A DNA stretch of 64,000 nt from JAAYUK01 sp964392915 (GCA_964392915.1 CAYMRS010000006.1:1-64000); one strand, 5' to 3'. Positions 24,552-33,437 are shown, numbered from the stretch's first letter. Program-made: numbers and translations. The notes: a model not told the origin generated them from the sequence alone.

Positions 24552-25826
24552 ATGTCAATTGTCGTGATTGTAGGCGCCCAGTGGGGCGATGAAGGCAAAG
24601 GAAAGATCGTCGATGTCCTGACGCAAAAGGCCGACACGATCGTGCGGTATCAGGGCGGCAACAACGCCGGCCATACCGTTGTTGTCGGCAACGACAAGTA
24701 TGTTCTTCACCTGATTCCGTCCGGCATTCTGCACGGAGGCAAATCATGCATCATCGGCAACGGTGTTGTAATCGACCCTGGGGCTCTGCTTGCTGAAATT
24801 GACAAGCTTGCAGCGAGAAAAATCAGCACTGAAGGTCTTGCAATCGCACAAAACGCGCATATCATCATGCCCTATCACACTGCCGTTGAGCGGGAACAGG
24901 AAAAATCCAAGAAAATAGGCACCACGCTCCGGGGTATCGGCCCCTGTTACACCGACAAGGTTTCGCGCCAGGGAATCCGGGCAATCGACCTTTTGAAACC
25001 GGACGTGTTTCGCGACAAACTCCGGAAGAATCTTGAGCCGATCAACTTCCTGATGGATAAGTACTACAAAGCGCAAAAGCTCGATGAAGCGGTCATCTTC
25101 GCGGACTATATGAAGTTCGCCGATCGCCTCCGTCCGTACATCAAGGACACCCAGACGATGGTGAATCAGGACATCGACGCACAGAAAAACGTACTGCTTG
25201 AGGGCGCGCAGGGCACGCTGCTCGACATCGACCACGGCACTTACCCGTACGTCACATCGTCCAATACCATCGCGGGCGGGGCATGCACCGGCGCGGGTAT
25301 CGGCCCGACGAGAATCAACAAGGTTCTCGGTATCGTGAAGGCGTATACCACACGCGTCGGGGAAGGCCCTTTCCCGACCGAACTGAACGATGCCGTTGGG
25401 GAAGACCTCCGCAAGCGGGGAGGGGAGTTCGGCGCGACAACCGGACGGCCGCGCCGCTGCGGCTGGCTCGACATCATCGGTCTGCGCTATGCCGTGTGGG
25501 CAAACGGGCTGACCGGCATCGGCCTGACAAAGCTCGACATCCTTGATATGATTGATACCATCAAGTTTTGCGTCGCCTATAAATACAACGGCGAGTTTCT
25601 GAAGGAGTTCCCCAAAGACGTCGACGTCCTTGCAGGATGCGAGCCGGTGTACGAAGAGATGCCCGGCTGGAAATCAAACACGATCGGAGCCACTTCGTTC
25701 GATCAACTCCCCCTGAATGCCCAGAAGTATATCCGCGCGATCGAAGAACTGCTCAATACTCCGATCGAGATCGTATCGACCGGCCAGAAGCGCAACGAGA
25801 TCATCATCATAAACGAGCAGTTCTGA
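24552..25826 (+). CDS. purA: Adenylosuccinate synthetase
   Basis: PurA joins IMP and aspartate with GTP, the first step from IMP to AMP. The 424 residues match the family (about 425-430). The N-terminus VGAQWGDEGKGKIVDVL (7-23) is the diagnostic phosphate-binding motif. YQGGNNAGHTV follows at 35-45, then GTTLRGIGPCYTDK, EGAQGTLLDIDHGTYPYVTSS (near 220-240) and ATTGRPRRCGW. It follows serA by 96 bp on the same strand. A hairpin terminator lies 42 bp downstream. Confidence 0.97.
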   Translation: MSIVVIVGAQWGDEGKGKIVDVLTQKADTIVRYQGGNNAGHTVVVGNDKYVLHLIPSGILHGGKSCIIGNGVVIDPGALLAEIDKLAARKISTEGLAIAQNAHIIMPYHTAVEREQEKSKKIGTTLRGIGPCYTDKVSRQGIRAIDLLKPDVFRDKLRKNLEPINFLMDKYYKAQKLDEAVIFADYMKFADRLRPYIKDTQTMVNQDIDAQKNVLLEGAQGTLLDIDHGTYPYVTSSNTIAGGACTGAGIGPTRINKVLGIVKAYTTRVGEGPFPTELNDAVGEDLRKRGGEFGATTGRPRRCGWLDIIGLRYAVWANGLTGIGLTKLDILDMIDTIKFCVAYKYNGEFLKEFPKDVDVLAGCEPVYEEMPGWKSNTIGATSFDQLPLNAQKYIRAIEELLNTPIEIVSTGQKRNEIIIINEQF

Positions 25827-25867
25827 ACCCCCTTATGGGTGCTCGGGAATCAGTAATGTGTCATTAA

Positions 25868-25895
25868 AAAGGCCGCCCTGAAACGGGCGGCCTTT
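25868..25895. terminator. Bidirectional terminator between purA and serC
   Basis: AAAGGCCGCCC (25868-25878) and GGGCGGCCTTT (25885-25895) form an 11-bp perfect stem with a 6-nt loop. On the minus strand it is followed by TTTTT, a classical intrinsic terminator for serC. It can also serve purA on the plus strand. Confidence 0.85.
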
Positions 25896-25918
25896 GAGCG
25901 ACTGGAGTTCATTCGAGA

Positions 25919-27070
25919 CTACTGACCGCTTACTTGCTCATACGCCCACTCAAGCCACTCAACGCAAAGCTTAACGTCAGCGGTAGCAACCGTCGGGCCG
26001 CACCAGATGCGGAATCCTGTGGGCGCCGCTTTATACGCATTAATATCGTATGCAACGCCCTCGGAAGCAAGCAGCTTCTCAATCTTCTTTGCGATCGCCT
26101 TCTGGTCATCCGCCGAAAGCGCGGTGAACTTCGGATCAACCACCTTCAGGCAGACCGAGGTGTTGGAGCGGATCGCCTTGTCTTCAGCAAGGAAGCCGAA
26201 GTATTTGCTGCCCGCGACCCATGCCTCAACCGCTGCAAGGCTGTCGTTGGAGATCTTCATCAGCCCTGCCAGGCCGCCCTGCTGTTCAGCCCACTTCAGC
26301 GCGCAGAGCCAGTCCTCAACGCAAAGCATCGACGGCGTGTTGATCGGCGAACCGGCAAAGATATCCTCATTGAGCTTGCCGCTCTTCTTCATGCGGAAGA
26401 TCTTCGGCATCGGCCATGCCGGATCATAGCTCTCAAGACGCGCAACCGCGCGCGGAGACAGCACCATCATGCCGTGGCCGCCCTCGCCGCCGAGGCATTT
26501 CTGCCAGGAGAAGGTGAGCACATCGATCTTCGCCCACGGAATGTCCATCGCAAAGAGTGCGCTGGTGGCGTCGCAGAGCGTAATGCCCTTTCTGTCGTCC
26601 GGAATCCAGTCGCCGTCCGGAACCTTCACGCCCCCGGTCGTACCGTTCCAGGTGAAGACCACGTCATTGTCAAAGTTCACTTTCGAGAGATTCGGTAGCT
26701 GTCCATACGGTGCTTCATAGACCGTTGCGTTCAGCTTCAGCTGCTTGGTGATGTCCGTAGCCCAGTCCTTGCCGAAGCTTTCCCAACACAGCACATCTAC
26801 CGGCAGCGGCCCCAGCAGCGACCACATGGCACACTCAAACGCGCCGGTGTCGGACCCCGCAAAAATGCCGACCTTGTAGTCAGCCGGAATGCCGAGGAGC
26901 GGTCTGATATTGTCGCATGCCGCCTTCAGTTTCTCTTTGCCAACGGCTGCTCTGTGCGAGCGGCCCGGCAGGTAACCGCCAAGCTCCTGAAGCGACCATC
27001 CCGGATGCTTGGTGCAGGGACCGGAACTGAAATTCGGAACAGCAGGTTTCTGTGCAGGCTTTTCTTTCAT
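25919..27070 (-). CDS. serC: Phosphoserine aminotransferase, Methanosarcina/alphaproteobacterial type
   Basis: SerC transaminates 3-phosphohydroxypyruvate in serine synthesis. The 383-residue class V aminotransferase opens with NFSSGPCTKHPGW (13-25) and HRAAVGK, has the PLP lysine in SWQKCLGGEGGHG (Lys191), and INTPSML further on. These features match the longer phosphoserine transaminase type described from Methanosarcina and alphaproteobacteria (TIGR01365-like), not the E. coli type. AAAGGAG precedes ATG 27070. With serA nearby it completes two of the three serine steps. Confidence 0.9.
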   Translation of the reverse strand: MKEKPAQKPAVPNFSSGPCTKHPGWSLQELGGYLPGRSHRAAVGKEKLKAACDNIRPLLGIPADYKVGIFAGSDTGAFECAMWSLLGPLPVDVLCWESFGKDWATDITKQLKLNATVYEAPYGQLPNLSKVNFDNDVVFTWNGTTGGVKVPDGDWIPDDRKGITLCDATSALFAMDIPWAKIDVLTFSWQKCLGGEGGHGMMVLSPRAVARLESYDPAWPMPKIFRMKKSGKLNEDIFAGSPINTPSMLCVEDWLCALKWAEQQGGLAGLMKISNDSLAAVEAWVAGSKYFGFLAEDKAIRSNTSVCLKVVDPKFTALSADDQKAIAKKIEKLLASEGVAYDINAYKAAPTGFRIWCGPTVATADVKLCVEWLEWAYEQVSGQ

Positions 27071-27423
27071 GACACAACTCCTTTATCCATGTTAGTTGAC
27101 GAAATTTCTTTGTGCCTCATTCAGGAAGAGCGTAGTGAGGGCATCCTCTTGCAGTGTACACCCTTGCTGAGCGGCAAAAAGCAGATCAGGCTGAAATATC
27201 TAAGTTTCTCTTCAGCAGTGCACTCAAAAAAGGTGTCATTAGTATAAATCAAACCGGGGGGAGGATGTATAGTAGGTGATGCCGTTGTGAGCATCCAATA
27301 GCCGATTGTTTATCAATGAAAATCTCTCTTGTTGTATATTACCTAAGATGCTAAGATGAGCGATCACCGAAAATAATCAGAGCAGCATGTCCCGATAGCA
27401 CAGACATATGCGGAGAGAGAGAC
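27071..27423. other. Intergenic region between serC and the restriction-modification island
   Basis: No gene is evident. The region carries the presumed serC leader on the left and, on the right, the hsdM promoter (27329-27357), an 8-bp direct repeat CTAAGATG CTAAGATG (27343-27358) and the hsdM ribosome site GGAGAG (about 27413-27418). The direct repeat overlaps the -10 and could be a regulator site. Confidence 0.4.
27329..27357 (+). promoter_or_regulatory. Candidate promoter of the hsd operon
   Basis: TTGTTG (27329-27334), a 17-bp spacer and TAAGAT (27352-27357) lie about 65 bases before the hsdM start. The -10 lies in the tandem repeat CTAAGATG x2. This is a fair sigma70 match only. Confidence 0.4.
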
Positions 27424-29979
27424 GTGGCTCAACTAGAACATATCGAAGCCATTGAAAAACGGCTGTGGAGCGCAGCGGACACGCTGCGGGCAAACTCCAA
27501 CTACGCCAGCAACGAATATTTCCTGCCTGTAATGGGCCTCGTTTTTCTGCGCCATGCATACAGCCGCTTTCTCTCAGTCAAGGACGACATCGAGGCTGAC
27601 CTGCCGACACGCGGCGGCAAAACCCGTCAGCTGACCAAGGAAGACTTCTCGCAGAAGAGTGCTATTTTCCTGCAGCCCAAGGCCCAGTTCGACGCGCTTG
27701 TAGCCTTGCCCGACAGCGCGGACCGCGCAAAGGCTATCATCGAAGCCATGGAGTCCATCGAGTCTGACTACGAAGGCCTGCGTGGTGTTCTGCCCAAGAG
27801 TGAATATCAGGAGCTCGATAATGCCGTACTCGGCCAGCTCCTGCGCACGCTCAATCCGGAAGAACTCAAGCGCATCTCTGGTGACGTTTTCGGTCGCATC
27901 TACGAATATTTTTTAACCCAATTTGCCGACCAGAAAGCCCACGACGGAGGCGAATTCTTCACCCCGGTTTCCCTGGTCTCGCTTATTGCCAATGTCATAG
28001 AACCGACCGCTGGGGCGGTGCTTGACCCGGCCTGCGGCTCGGGCGGCATGTTTGTGCAGAGCGCCCGCGTAGTCGAGCGGAGACACGAGAACCCGACCGA
28101 AAAGCTCACCTTCTACGGGCTGGAAAAGAACGCCACCACTATCCGGCTGGCCAAGATGAACCTCGCGGTGCACGGTCTCGAAGGCGACATCCAGAAGTCC
28201 ATCACCTATTACGAAGACCCGCACGAACTCCTGCGGAAGGCAGACTTTGTCATGGCCAATCCGCCCTTCAATGTAGACGAGATCGACGCCGACAAGGTCA
28301 AGAACGACCCGCGCCTTCCCTTCGGCCTGCCGGGCGTCAACAAGAAGGGCAAGGTCAGCAACGGCAACTATATCTGGATCAGCTATTTCTACAGCTACCT
28401 GAACGAACAGGGCCGCGCCGGGTTCGTCATGTCGTCACAGGCGTCCAGTGCCGGGCGCGATGAGGCAGCGGTCCGCCAAAAACTGGTCGAGACCGGCGAT
28501 GTGGATATCATGATCGCCATCCGCTCCAACTTCTTTTACACCCGCACGGTTCCCTGCGAACTCTGGTTCATTGATCGAGACAAGCCCGATCAACCCTCAT
28601 CCCCGGCCCTTCTCCCAACGGGAGAAGGGAGAAATTACCGGGGAGGATATGACTTTGCCGGATTGGTTGACCGGACTCGTGAGTTGCGGAAGAAACAGAC
28701 TCCGGCGGAACAGATACTGTGGGAGATTCTGCGTGACCGGCAGTTTGCGGGATTGAAGTTTCGTCGACAGCATCAGTTTGGCGACTATGTCCTCGACTTC
28801 TTCTGTCATGAAGTGAAACTTGTGGTGGAACTCGATGGAGCGGTTCATGAACACCGCACAGAAAAAGATGCAAAGCGAGATGCATATCTGAAATCTCAGG
28901 GCATGCAGGTTCTCCGCATTTCCAATAAGACCCTCGTTAAAGATACCGCTTCGGTTTTGGCGCAAATAACTGCACTGCTCCCTTCGCCCATTGGGAGAGG
29001 GGCTGGGGGTGAGGGTCAGAACATTGTCCAACGACATAAGGAAAATGTTCTGATGATCGATGCCCGCAATGTTTATCGAAAAATCACCCGGAAGATTTAC
29101 GATTTCAGCCCCGAGCAGGAGCAAAACATCCTGGCCATCGTCTGGCTCTACCGGGGCGAGACCGGACGCTATCTCGACCTTGTGGCAGGTTATTGCACCC
29201 GCATGCTGGCCGAGGGCGCCGCGTGCTTTTCGGCTCAGGACAGAGATGGCGTGCAGACCAAACCGCTGCCTGCTTTCATCGGAGCATTGGCAGCATTGCA
29301 CGGCGCTGTTGAGCCGTTTCTCAAGACGTTGGACAAAAACGCACCCCACGCTGAGGCCCTTAGGGAGCTGGACGAAGCTGTACCTATATTCAAGGCTGAC
29401 GTGGAAGCATTTCACAAGAGCGTTGCCGACCAGCAGGCAGCATGGAAAAAACAGAAGACAACCAATGGCGAACTGAAGAAAGCAGTTGACCGGCTTGCGC
29501 CGATGGCCGAGACGAGCCGCGACCTCGTCAAGCAGACCGATCTGCTCTACAAACTCGCCTGCCGACTTGTCGAAATCTGCGAAAACGAATGCGCCGCCCG
29601 CGACAGCGACACGTGGTCGAGCCGTGAAATCACCCGTACCCGCAAGGCTGCCGACGAAGCCCGCGCTCAGACAGTGGAGCAGCTCAAGCAGGTGCGCTAC
29701 TTCTGGAAACAGGCTCACTGGCTCACCGAGCGCTTCCCCGACGCCAGGCTGCGCGATGTGAAAGGGCTCGTCAAGCTTGTGAACCGGGCCGAGATCGAGG
29801 CCAACGACTGGAGCCTCACGCCCGGCCGCTATGTTGGTGTTGCGCCCGAAGAGGCGGACGAGGATTTCGACTTTGAAGAAACGCTCCGCAATATCCATGT
29901 TGAGCTTGAAGACCTGAACGCCGAGGCCGTGCAACTGGCAGCGACGATCAGGAAGAACTTCGAGGAATTGGGAATATGA
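27424..29979 (+). CDS. hsdM: Type I DNA methyltransferase HsdM with an inserted DUF559 nuclease domain
   Basis: The 851-residue protein is far longer than the usual HsdM (about 500-700). The N-terminal helical domain (about 1-150) and the N6-adenine methylase core are present: SAM motif DPACGSGGMF (about 201-210), catalytic NPPF (about 279-282) and VPCELWFIDRDKP (about 377-389). The methylase sequence then breaks and resumes at KENVLMIDARNVYRK (about 540), continuing to a helical C-terminus. In between lies an element (nt 28594-29015) whose frame encodes a DUF559 PD-(D/E)XK domain: LKFRRQHQFGDYVLDFFCHE, KLVVELDGAVHEH. The start is GTG 27424 with GGAGAG upstream. Whether the hybrid still methylates DNA is unknown; no stop or frameshift disables it. 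Confidence 0.9.
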   Translation: MAQLEHIEAIEKRLWSAADTLRANSNYASNEYFLPVMGLVFLRHAYSRFLSVKDDIEADLPTRGGKTRQLTKEDFSQKSAIFLQPKAQFDALVALPDSADRAKAIIEAMESIESDYEGLRGVLPKSEYQELDNAVLGQLLRTLNPEELKRISGDVFGRIYEYFLTQFADQKAHDGGEFFTPVSLVSLIANVIEPTAGAVLDPACGSGGMFVQSARVVERRHENPTEKLTFYGLEKNATTIRLAKMNLAVHGLEGDIQKSITYYEDPHELLRKADFVMANPPFNVDEIDADKVKNDPRLPFGLPGVNKKGKVSNGNYIWISYFYSYLNEQGRAGFVMSSQASSAGRDEAAVRQKLVETGDVDIMIAIRSNFFYTRTVPCELWFIDRDKPDQPSSPALLPTGEGRNYRGGYDFAGLVDRTRELRKKQTPAEQILWEILRDRQFAGLKFRRQHQFGDYVLDFFCHEVKLVVELDGAVHEHRTEKDAKRDAYLKSQGMQVLRISNKTLVKDTASVLAQITALLPSPIGRGAGGEGQNIVQRHKENVLMIDARNVYRKITRKIYDFSPEQEQNILAIVWLYRGETGRYLDLVAGYCTRMLAEGAACFSAQDRDGVQTKPLPAFIGALAALHGAVEPFLKTLDKNAPHAEALRELDEAVPIFKADVEAFHKSVADQQAAWKKQKTTNGELKKAVDRLAPMAETSRDLVKQTDLLYKLACRLVEICENECAARDSDTWSSREITRTRKAADEARAQTVEQLKQVRYFWKQAHWLTERFPDARLRDVKGLVKLVNRAEIEANDWSLTPGRYVGVAPEEADEDFDFEETLRNIHVELEDLNAEAVQLAATIRKNFEELGI
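28594..29015 (+). mobile_element. DUF559-encoding element with 38-bp inverted repeats inside hsdM
   Basis: The left end is 28594-28631 (begins CCCTCATCCCCGGCCC) and the right end is 28978-29015 (ends GGGGCTGGGGGTGAGGG). They are inverted repeats matching at 33 of 38 positions. Each end can also fold on itself (TTCTCCC-AAC-GGGAGAA on the left). The 346 bp between them encode a single Vsr-like DUF559 domain (TPAEQILWEILRDRQFAG to ISNKTLVKDTASVL) in the hsdM frame with no stop. The repeats themselves are translated (SSPALLPTGEGR; LLPSPIGRGAGGEG). DUF559 proteins are widespread solitary nuclease-fold proteins; calling this one mobile is inference from the repeats and the position. Confidence 0.75.
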
Positions 29980-31034
29980 CGGGAAAAAAGAAGGCGCCCA
30001 GCATGATCAATCCGCCGGCCGGAGCAGTGCCGGCAGCCTACGCATCGGCGTTTGCAGAGATTAAGGAGCGTGTTCGCACCGCCCAGTATGCCGCCCTGAG
30101 ATCGGTCAATAAACGACTGGTCGGGCTCTACTGGGACATCGGGCGCATTATCCTCGAACGCCAGGCAACAGAAGGCTGGGGTAAATCCGTAGTCGAGCGC
30201 CTGTCTGCCGATCTGCAGCGGGAATTCCCCGGAACAGGCGGTTTCTCAGCTTCCAACGTCTGGCGTATGAAGGCTTTCTATGAGGGCTATTGTTCGTCAG
30301 AAAAACTCGCACCACTGGTGCGAGAAATTGCATGGAGTCATAATGTGGTCATTTTGGAGCGATGCTCCGATCTCCTTGAACGCGAATTCTACCTGCGCAT
30401 GACCCGCAAGTTCGGCTGGTCGAAAAACGTGCTCATCCATCAGATCGAAAACCAGAGTTATGAGAAAAGTCTGCTGGGCCAGACCAATTTCGACAAGGCA
30501 CTTACCCCGGAGTTGCGCAGCCGGGCAAAGCTCGCCGTCAGGGACGAATATACCTTCGACTTTCTGGAACTGGGCGAAAGACACTCTGAGCGCGAACTGG
30601 AGCGTGCACTGATCGGCCGTATCGAGGATTTCCTCCGTGCCATGGGCGGCATGTTCGCGTTTGTGGGCAGCCAGTTCAGGCTGGAGGTTGCGGGTAAGGA
30701 GTACTTCATTGACCTGCTGCTGTTCCATCGAAAACTAAAGTGCCTGGTTGCCATAGAGCTCAAGATCGGCGAGTTCGAGCCCGAGTTCGTCGGCAAAATG
30801 CAGTTCTACCTCGCCGCGCTGGACAAGCTGGTGCGCATGGAGGGCGAAAACCCGGCAATTGGCATCATTCTCTGCAAGGAGAAAAACCGCACCATCGTTG
30901 AATACGCTCTCATGCCTGCCGACAAGCCCATCGGCGTGGCAACCTATGACATCGTCAAGCGCCTGCCCAAGGCGCTCAAGGGTCAGCTCCCCAGCCCCGA
31001 ACAAATCGCCAGAATACTGGAGGACGGGGTATGA
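29976..31034 (+). CDS. yhcG: YhcG/DUF1016-family PD-(D/E)XK nuclease
   Basis: The 352-residue protein has the DUF1016 N-terminal domain (about 20-170: VNKRLVGLYWDIGRIILERQ, LSADLQREFPGTGGFSASNVWRMKAFY) and a C-terminal PDDEXK domain (about 190-345) with YFIDLLLFHRKLKCLVAIELK: the acidic residue in strand 2 and the E-x-K pair are in place. Such genes are often found inside type I restriction loci and are thought to assist or to act as separate nucleases. It starts at ATG 29976, overlapping the hsdM stop (ATGA), and ends in an identical overlap with hsdS, so it is a full member of this operon. Confidence 0.9.
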   Translation: MTGKKKAPSMINPPAGAVPAAYASAFAEIKERVRTAQYAALRSVNKRLVGLYWDIGRIILERQATEGWGKSVVERLSADLQREFPGTGGFSASNVWRMKAFYEGYCSSEKLAPLVREIAWSHNVVILERCSDLLEREFYLRMTRKFGWSKNVLIHQIENQSYEKSLLGQTNFDKALTPELRSRAKLAVRDEYTFDFLELGERHSERELERALIGRIEDFLRAMGGMFAFVGSQFRLEVAGKEYFIDLLLFHRKLKCLVAIELKIGEFEPEFVGKMQFYLAALDKLVRMEGENPAIGIILCKEKNRTIVEYALMPADKPIGVATYDIVKRLPKALKGQLPSPEQIARILEDGV

Positions 31035-32227
31035 ACTGGGAGACCAAGAAACTTGAAGCTGTCGCAGATTTCAGTCTTGGGAAAATGCTTGACCAGAAAA
31101 AGAATCGTGGCGAACCACTACCTTATCTTGCAAATGTCAACGTTCGCTGGGGGGAATTCGCTCTGGCCGATCTGAGGGAGATGCGGTTCGAGCAACATGA
31201 GTTGGACCGCTATGGTCTTAAATATGGCGATATCGTAATGTGCGAAGGTGGAGAACCGGGGCGATGTGCGATTTGGAAAGAGCAGTGCGCCAGCATGATG
31301 ATCCAGAAAGCACTTCACCGGATTCGGCCACACGATTGTTTGCGGCCAGAGTTTCTCTACTACTTTTTTCTCTACAAAGGTCGAACTGGTCATCTGGCGT
31401 CACTTTTCACTGGTTCGACTATCAAGCACCTTCCACGTGAAAAGCTTGCGCTGGTTGAAGTGCCAGTGCCGCCCCACTCTACCCAGGCCCAAATCGCTTC
31501 GGTCCTCTCCGCCTACGACGACCTGATCGAGAACAACCGGCGGCGGATTCAGTTGCTGGAGCAGGCGGCGCGGCTGCTCTACAAGGAATGGTTTGTCCAC
31601 CTCCGCTTCCCCGGCCACGAACACACCAAAATCATCGACGGCGTGCCTGAGGGGTGGGAAAAGAAAGCCGCCTTTGAGGTTATGGATGTTCTCAGTGGCG
31701 GTACACCCAAGACAACGAATCTGTCCTATTGGTACGGGGATATTCCATTTTTCACCCCAAAGGACGCGACCGATTTTGCATATGTGCATGACACTGAGAA
31801 ATCCATCACCGAGGCCGGATTAAAGAACTGCAACAGCAATCTTTATCTAAAGGATACCGTATTCATCACTGCTCGAGGAACGGTTGGCAAGATCAATCTC
31901 GCCCAATGCCCCATGGCAATGAACCAGTCCTGTTATGCGCTCGTTGCTCACCCACCGCTAAATCAGCAGTTTCTGTATTTTGCCTTGGTGGACGGAGTAG
32001 AACAATTTCGTAGCCGGGCTGTCGGTGCGGTATTCGATGCGATCGTTCGGGATACATTCAAGCTGATTCCTTTCGTCGTGCCAGACGAAAAGCTGATTAC
32101 AGCTTTTATGGAGCACGTATCCCCAATGCTTGCTCAGATTGATAACCTTGCTGGGCAGGTTCGAAGCCTACGAAAAGCCCGCGATCTTCTTCTGCCCAAA
32201 CTGATGAACGGGGAGGTGGCGGTATGA
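31031..32227 (+). CDS. hsdS: Type I restriction specificity subunit HsdS
   Basis: The 398-residue protein has two target recognition domains (about 1-150 and 205-355) separated by the conserved helix TQAQIASVLSAYDDLIENNR, RRIQLLEQAARLLYKEWF (about 153-192). A matching C-terminal helix, MLAQIDNLAGQVRSLRKARDLLLPKL, follows. This is the usual two-domain HsdS that directs HsdM and HsdR to a bipartite sequence. It overlaps yhcG and the next gene by ATGA. The recognition sequence cannot be predicted by eye. Confidence 0.93.
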   Translation: MNWETKKLEAVADFSLGKMLDQKKNRGEPLPYLANVNVRWGEFALADLREMRFEQHELDRYGLKYGDIVMCEGGEPGRCAIWKEQCASMMIQKALHRIRPHDCLRPEFLYYFFLYKGRTGHLASLFTGSTIKHLPREKLALVEVPVPPHSTQAQIASVLSAYDDLIENNRRRIQLLEQAARLLYKEWFVHLRFPGHEHTKIIDGVPEGWEKKAAFEVMDVLSGGTPKTTNLSYWYGDIPFFTPKDATDFAYVHDTEKSITEAGLKNCNSNLYLKDTVFITARGTVGKINLAQCPMAMNQSCYALVAHPPLNQQFLYFALVDGVEQFRSRAVGAVFDAIVRDTFKLIPFVVPDEKLITAFMEHVSPMLAQIDNLAGQVRSLRKARDLLLPKLMNGEVAV

Positions 32228-32412
32228 ACCTGAAATCACTTCCCTCCCAGATCGCCCTCGGCGAAGACTCTACCCGCCAGTTCAAGGCAGATGTGAAGAG
32301 CGCCGACTCCCAGGCTATGGAAATGGCGGTCTTTGTCAAAACGGGCGGCATGGTTTTATCAGGTCACGTTGACCCGATACGTGACCTTTTAAGCATGGAG
32401 GCAGCGGCATGA
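32224..32412 (+). pseudogene. AlbA_2 / Schlafen-like ATP-binding protein, N-terminal fragment
   Basis: The 62 codons begin MNLKSLPSQIALGEDSTRQF and KADVKSADSQAMEMAVF, the standard opening of AlbA_2 (AAA_4) DNA-binding or ATPase-like regulators of several hundred residues. After about residue 47 the family sequence is lost and the frame ends DPIRDLLSMEAAA, overlapping the start of rhuM. It appears to be a deletion remnant kept because it carries the coupled start site for rhuM. The overlaps with hsdS (ATGA) and rhuM (4 bp) are intact. Confidence 0.6.
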
Positions 32413-33437
32413 ATGATTCCGAAATTCTTATTTATCAAGCCGCCGACGGCAAAATCAAAATCGATGTCCGGCTGGAAGACGAGACGGTCTGGCTGACCCA
32501 GGACCACATGGCTGGGCTGTTCGGTAAAAGCAAGAAGACTATTTCCGAGCACATCCGCAATATTTTCAGTGAAGGCGAACTGGTCGAGGAAGTGGTTGTC
32601 CGGAATTTCCGGACAACCACTCGACATGGCGCCATGCCTGACAAAACCCAGTCCAGAGACGTTCAATTTTACAACCTGGACGTGATCATCTCCGTTGGTT
32701 ACCGGGTCAGGTCCCACCAAGGCACGCAGTTTCGCATCTGGGCCACACAGCGGCTGAAGGAGTACATCGTCAAGGGCTTCGCCCTGAACGATGAGCGCTT
32801 CAAAACGGGCAACTCGATGGCCTATTTCACGGAACTGCAGGAACGCATCCGTGAAATCCGTCTTTCCGAGCGCTTTTTCTATCAGAAAATCAAGGATATC
32901 TATACCACCAGCATCGACTGCGACCCCAGGGACGAAAAGACCATCGAGTTTTTCAAGGTGGTTCAGAACAAACTCCTCTGGGCTATCAGCCGGCAAACGG
33001 CGGCGGAACTGGTGTATCGCCGGGCGGACGCCGCGCTACCCTTGATGGGTATGCAATCGTTCGATAAGCAAGGTGATCTGGCGGTACGTAAAAGCGATGC
33101 GAGCATCGCCAAGAACTACCTCGCCGAGGACGAAATGAAGCTGCTCGGCCTGCTGGTGGAACAATACCTGGCCTTCGCCGAAACCATGGCCCAGCAGAGA
33201 ATTCCCATGCACATGGCAGACTGGATTCAACGGCTGGACGCCATTATTCAGCTTAATGGGCGGGAGTTGTTGACCCATGCAGGCAAAATCAGCCAACAGA
33301 TGGCCCAGGAAAAAGCCGATCTGGAATATGACAAGTTCCGGGAAACGCAGCGGCGCTTCCAGCATGAAGAGAGCCTCAAGGAACTGGAAGAGGATATTGA
33401 AAAGATAAAGCCGCCTCAGGGAAAGGGAGGCAATTGA
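32409..33437 (+). CDS. rhuM: RhuM (virulence protein) family, restriction-island accessory
   Basis: The 342-residue protein has the N-terminal pattern IDVRLEDETVWLTQDHMAGLFGKSKKTISEHI (helix-turn-helix-like, about 18-50), then YNLDVIISVGYRVRSHQGTQFRIWATQRLKEYI (about 92-124), which defines the RhuM family. The C-terminus is helical and charged (QRRFQHEESLKELEEDIEKI). RhuM genes are repeatedly found in type I restriction islands; their role is unproven, though the fold suggests DNA binding or Fic/Doc-type partners. The coding sequence contains a perfect 29-nt palindrome at 32592-32620. It ends one base before the hsdR start. Confidence 0.88.
   Translation: MNDSEILIYQAADGKIKIDVRLEDETVWLTQDHMAGLFGKSKKTISEHIRNIFSEGELVEEVVVRNFRTTTRHGAMPDKTQSRDVQFYNLDVIISVGYRVRSHQGTQFRIWATQRLKEYIVKGFALNDERFKTGNSMAYFTELQERIREIRLSERFFYQKIKDIYTTSIDCDPRDEKTIEFFKVVQNKLLWAISRQTAAELVYRRADAALPLMGMQSFDKQGDLAVRKSDASIAKNYLAEDEMKLLGLLVEQYLAFAETMAQQRIPMHMADWIQRLDAIIQLNGRELLTHAGKISQQMAQEKADLEYDKFRETQRRFQHEESLKELEEDIEKIKPPQGKGGN
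32592..32620. repeat. Perfect 29-nt palindrome within rhuM
   Basis: GTGGTTGTCCGGAA, a single T, then TTCCGGACAACCAC: 14-bp arms with one central base. It encodes VVVRNFRTTT in rhuM. The length and perfection are unusual for coding DNA. It may be an operator for autoregulation, a hairpin in the mRNA, or coincidence of codon choice. Confidence 0.7.

Noticed and set aside
28560..29040. Intein in hsdM
   Set aside because: No Cys/Ser at the left junction, no His-Asn plus Cys/Ser/Thr at the right junction, and no splicing domain blocks; the insert is a nuclease domain bounded by inverted repeats.
31428..31443. CACGTG-centred sequence in hsdS resembling parS
   Set aside because: Only about 12 of 16 positions match and it lies in a coding gene; the two other sites are exact.
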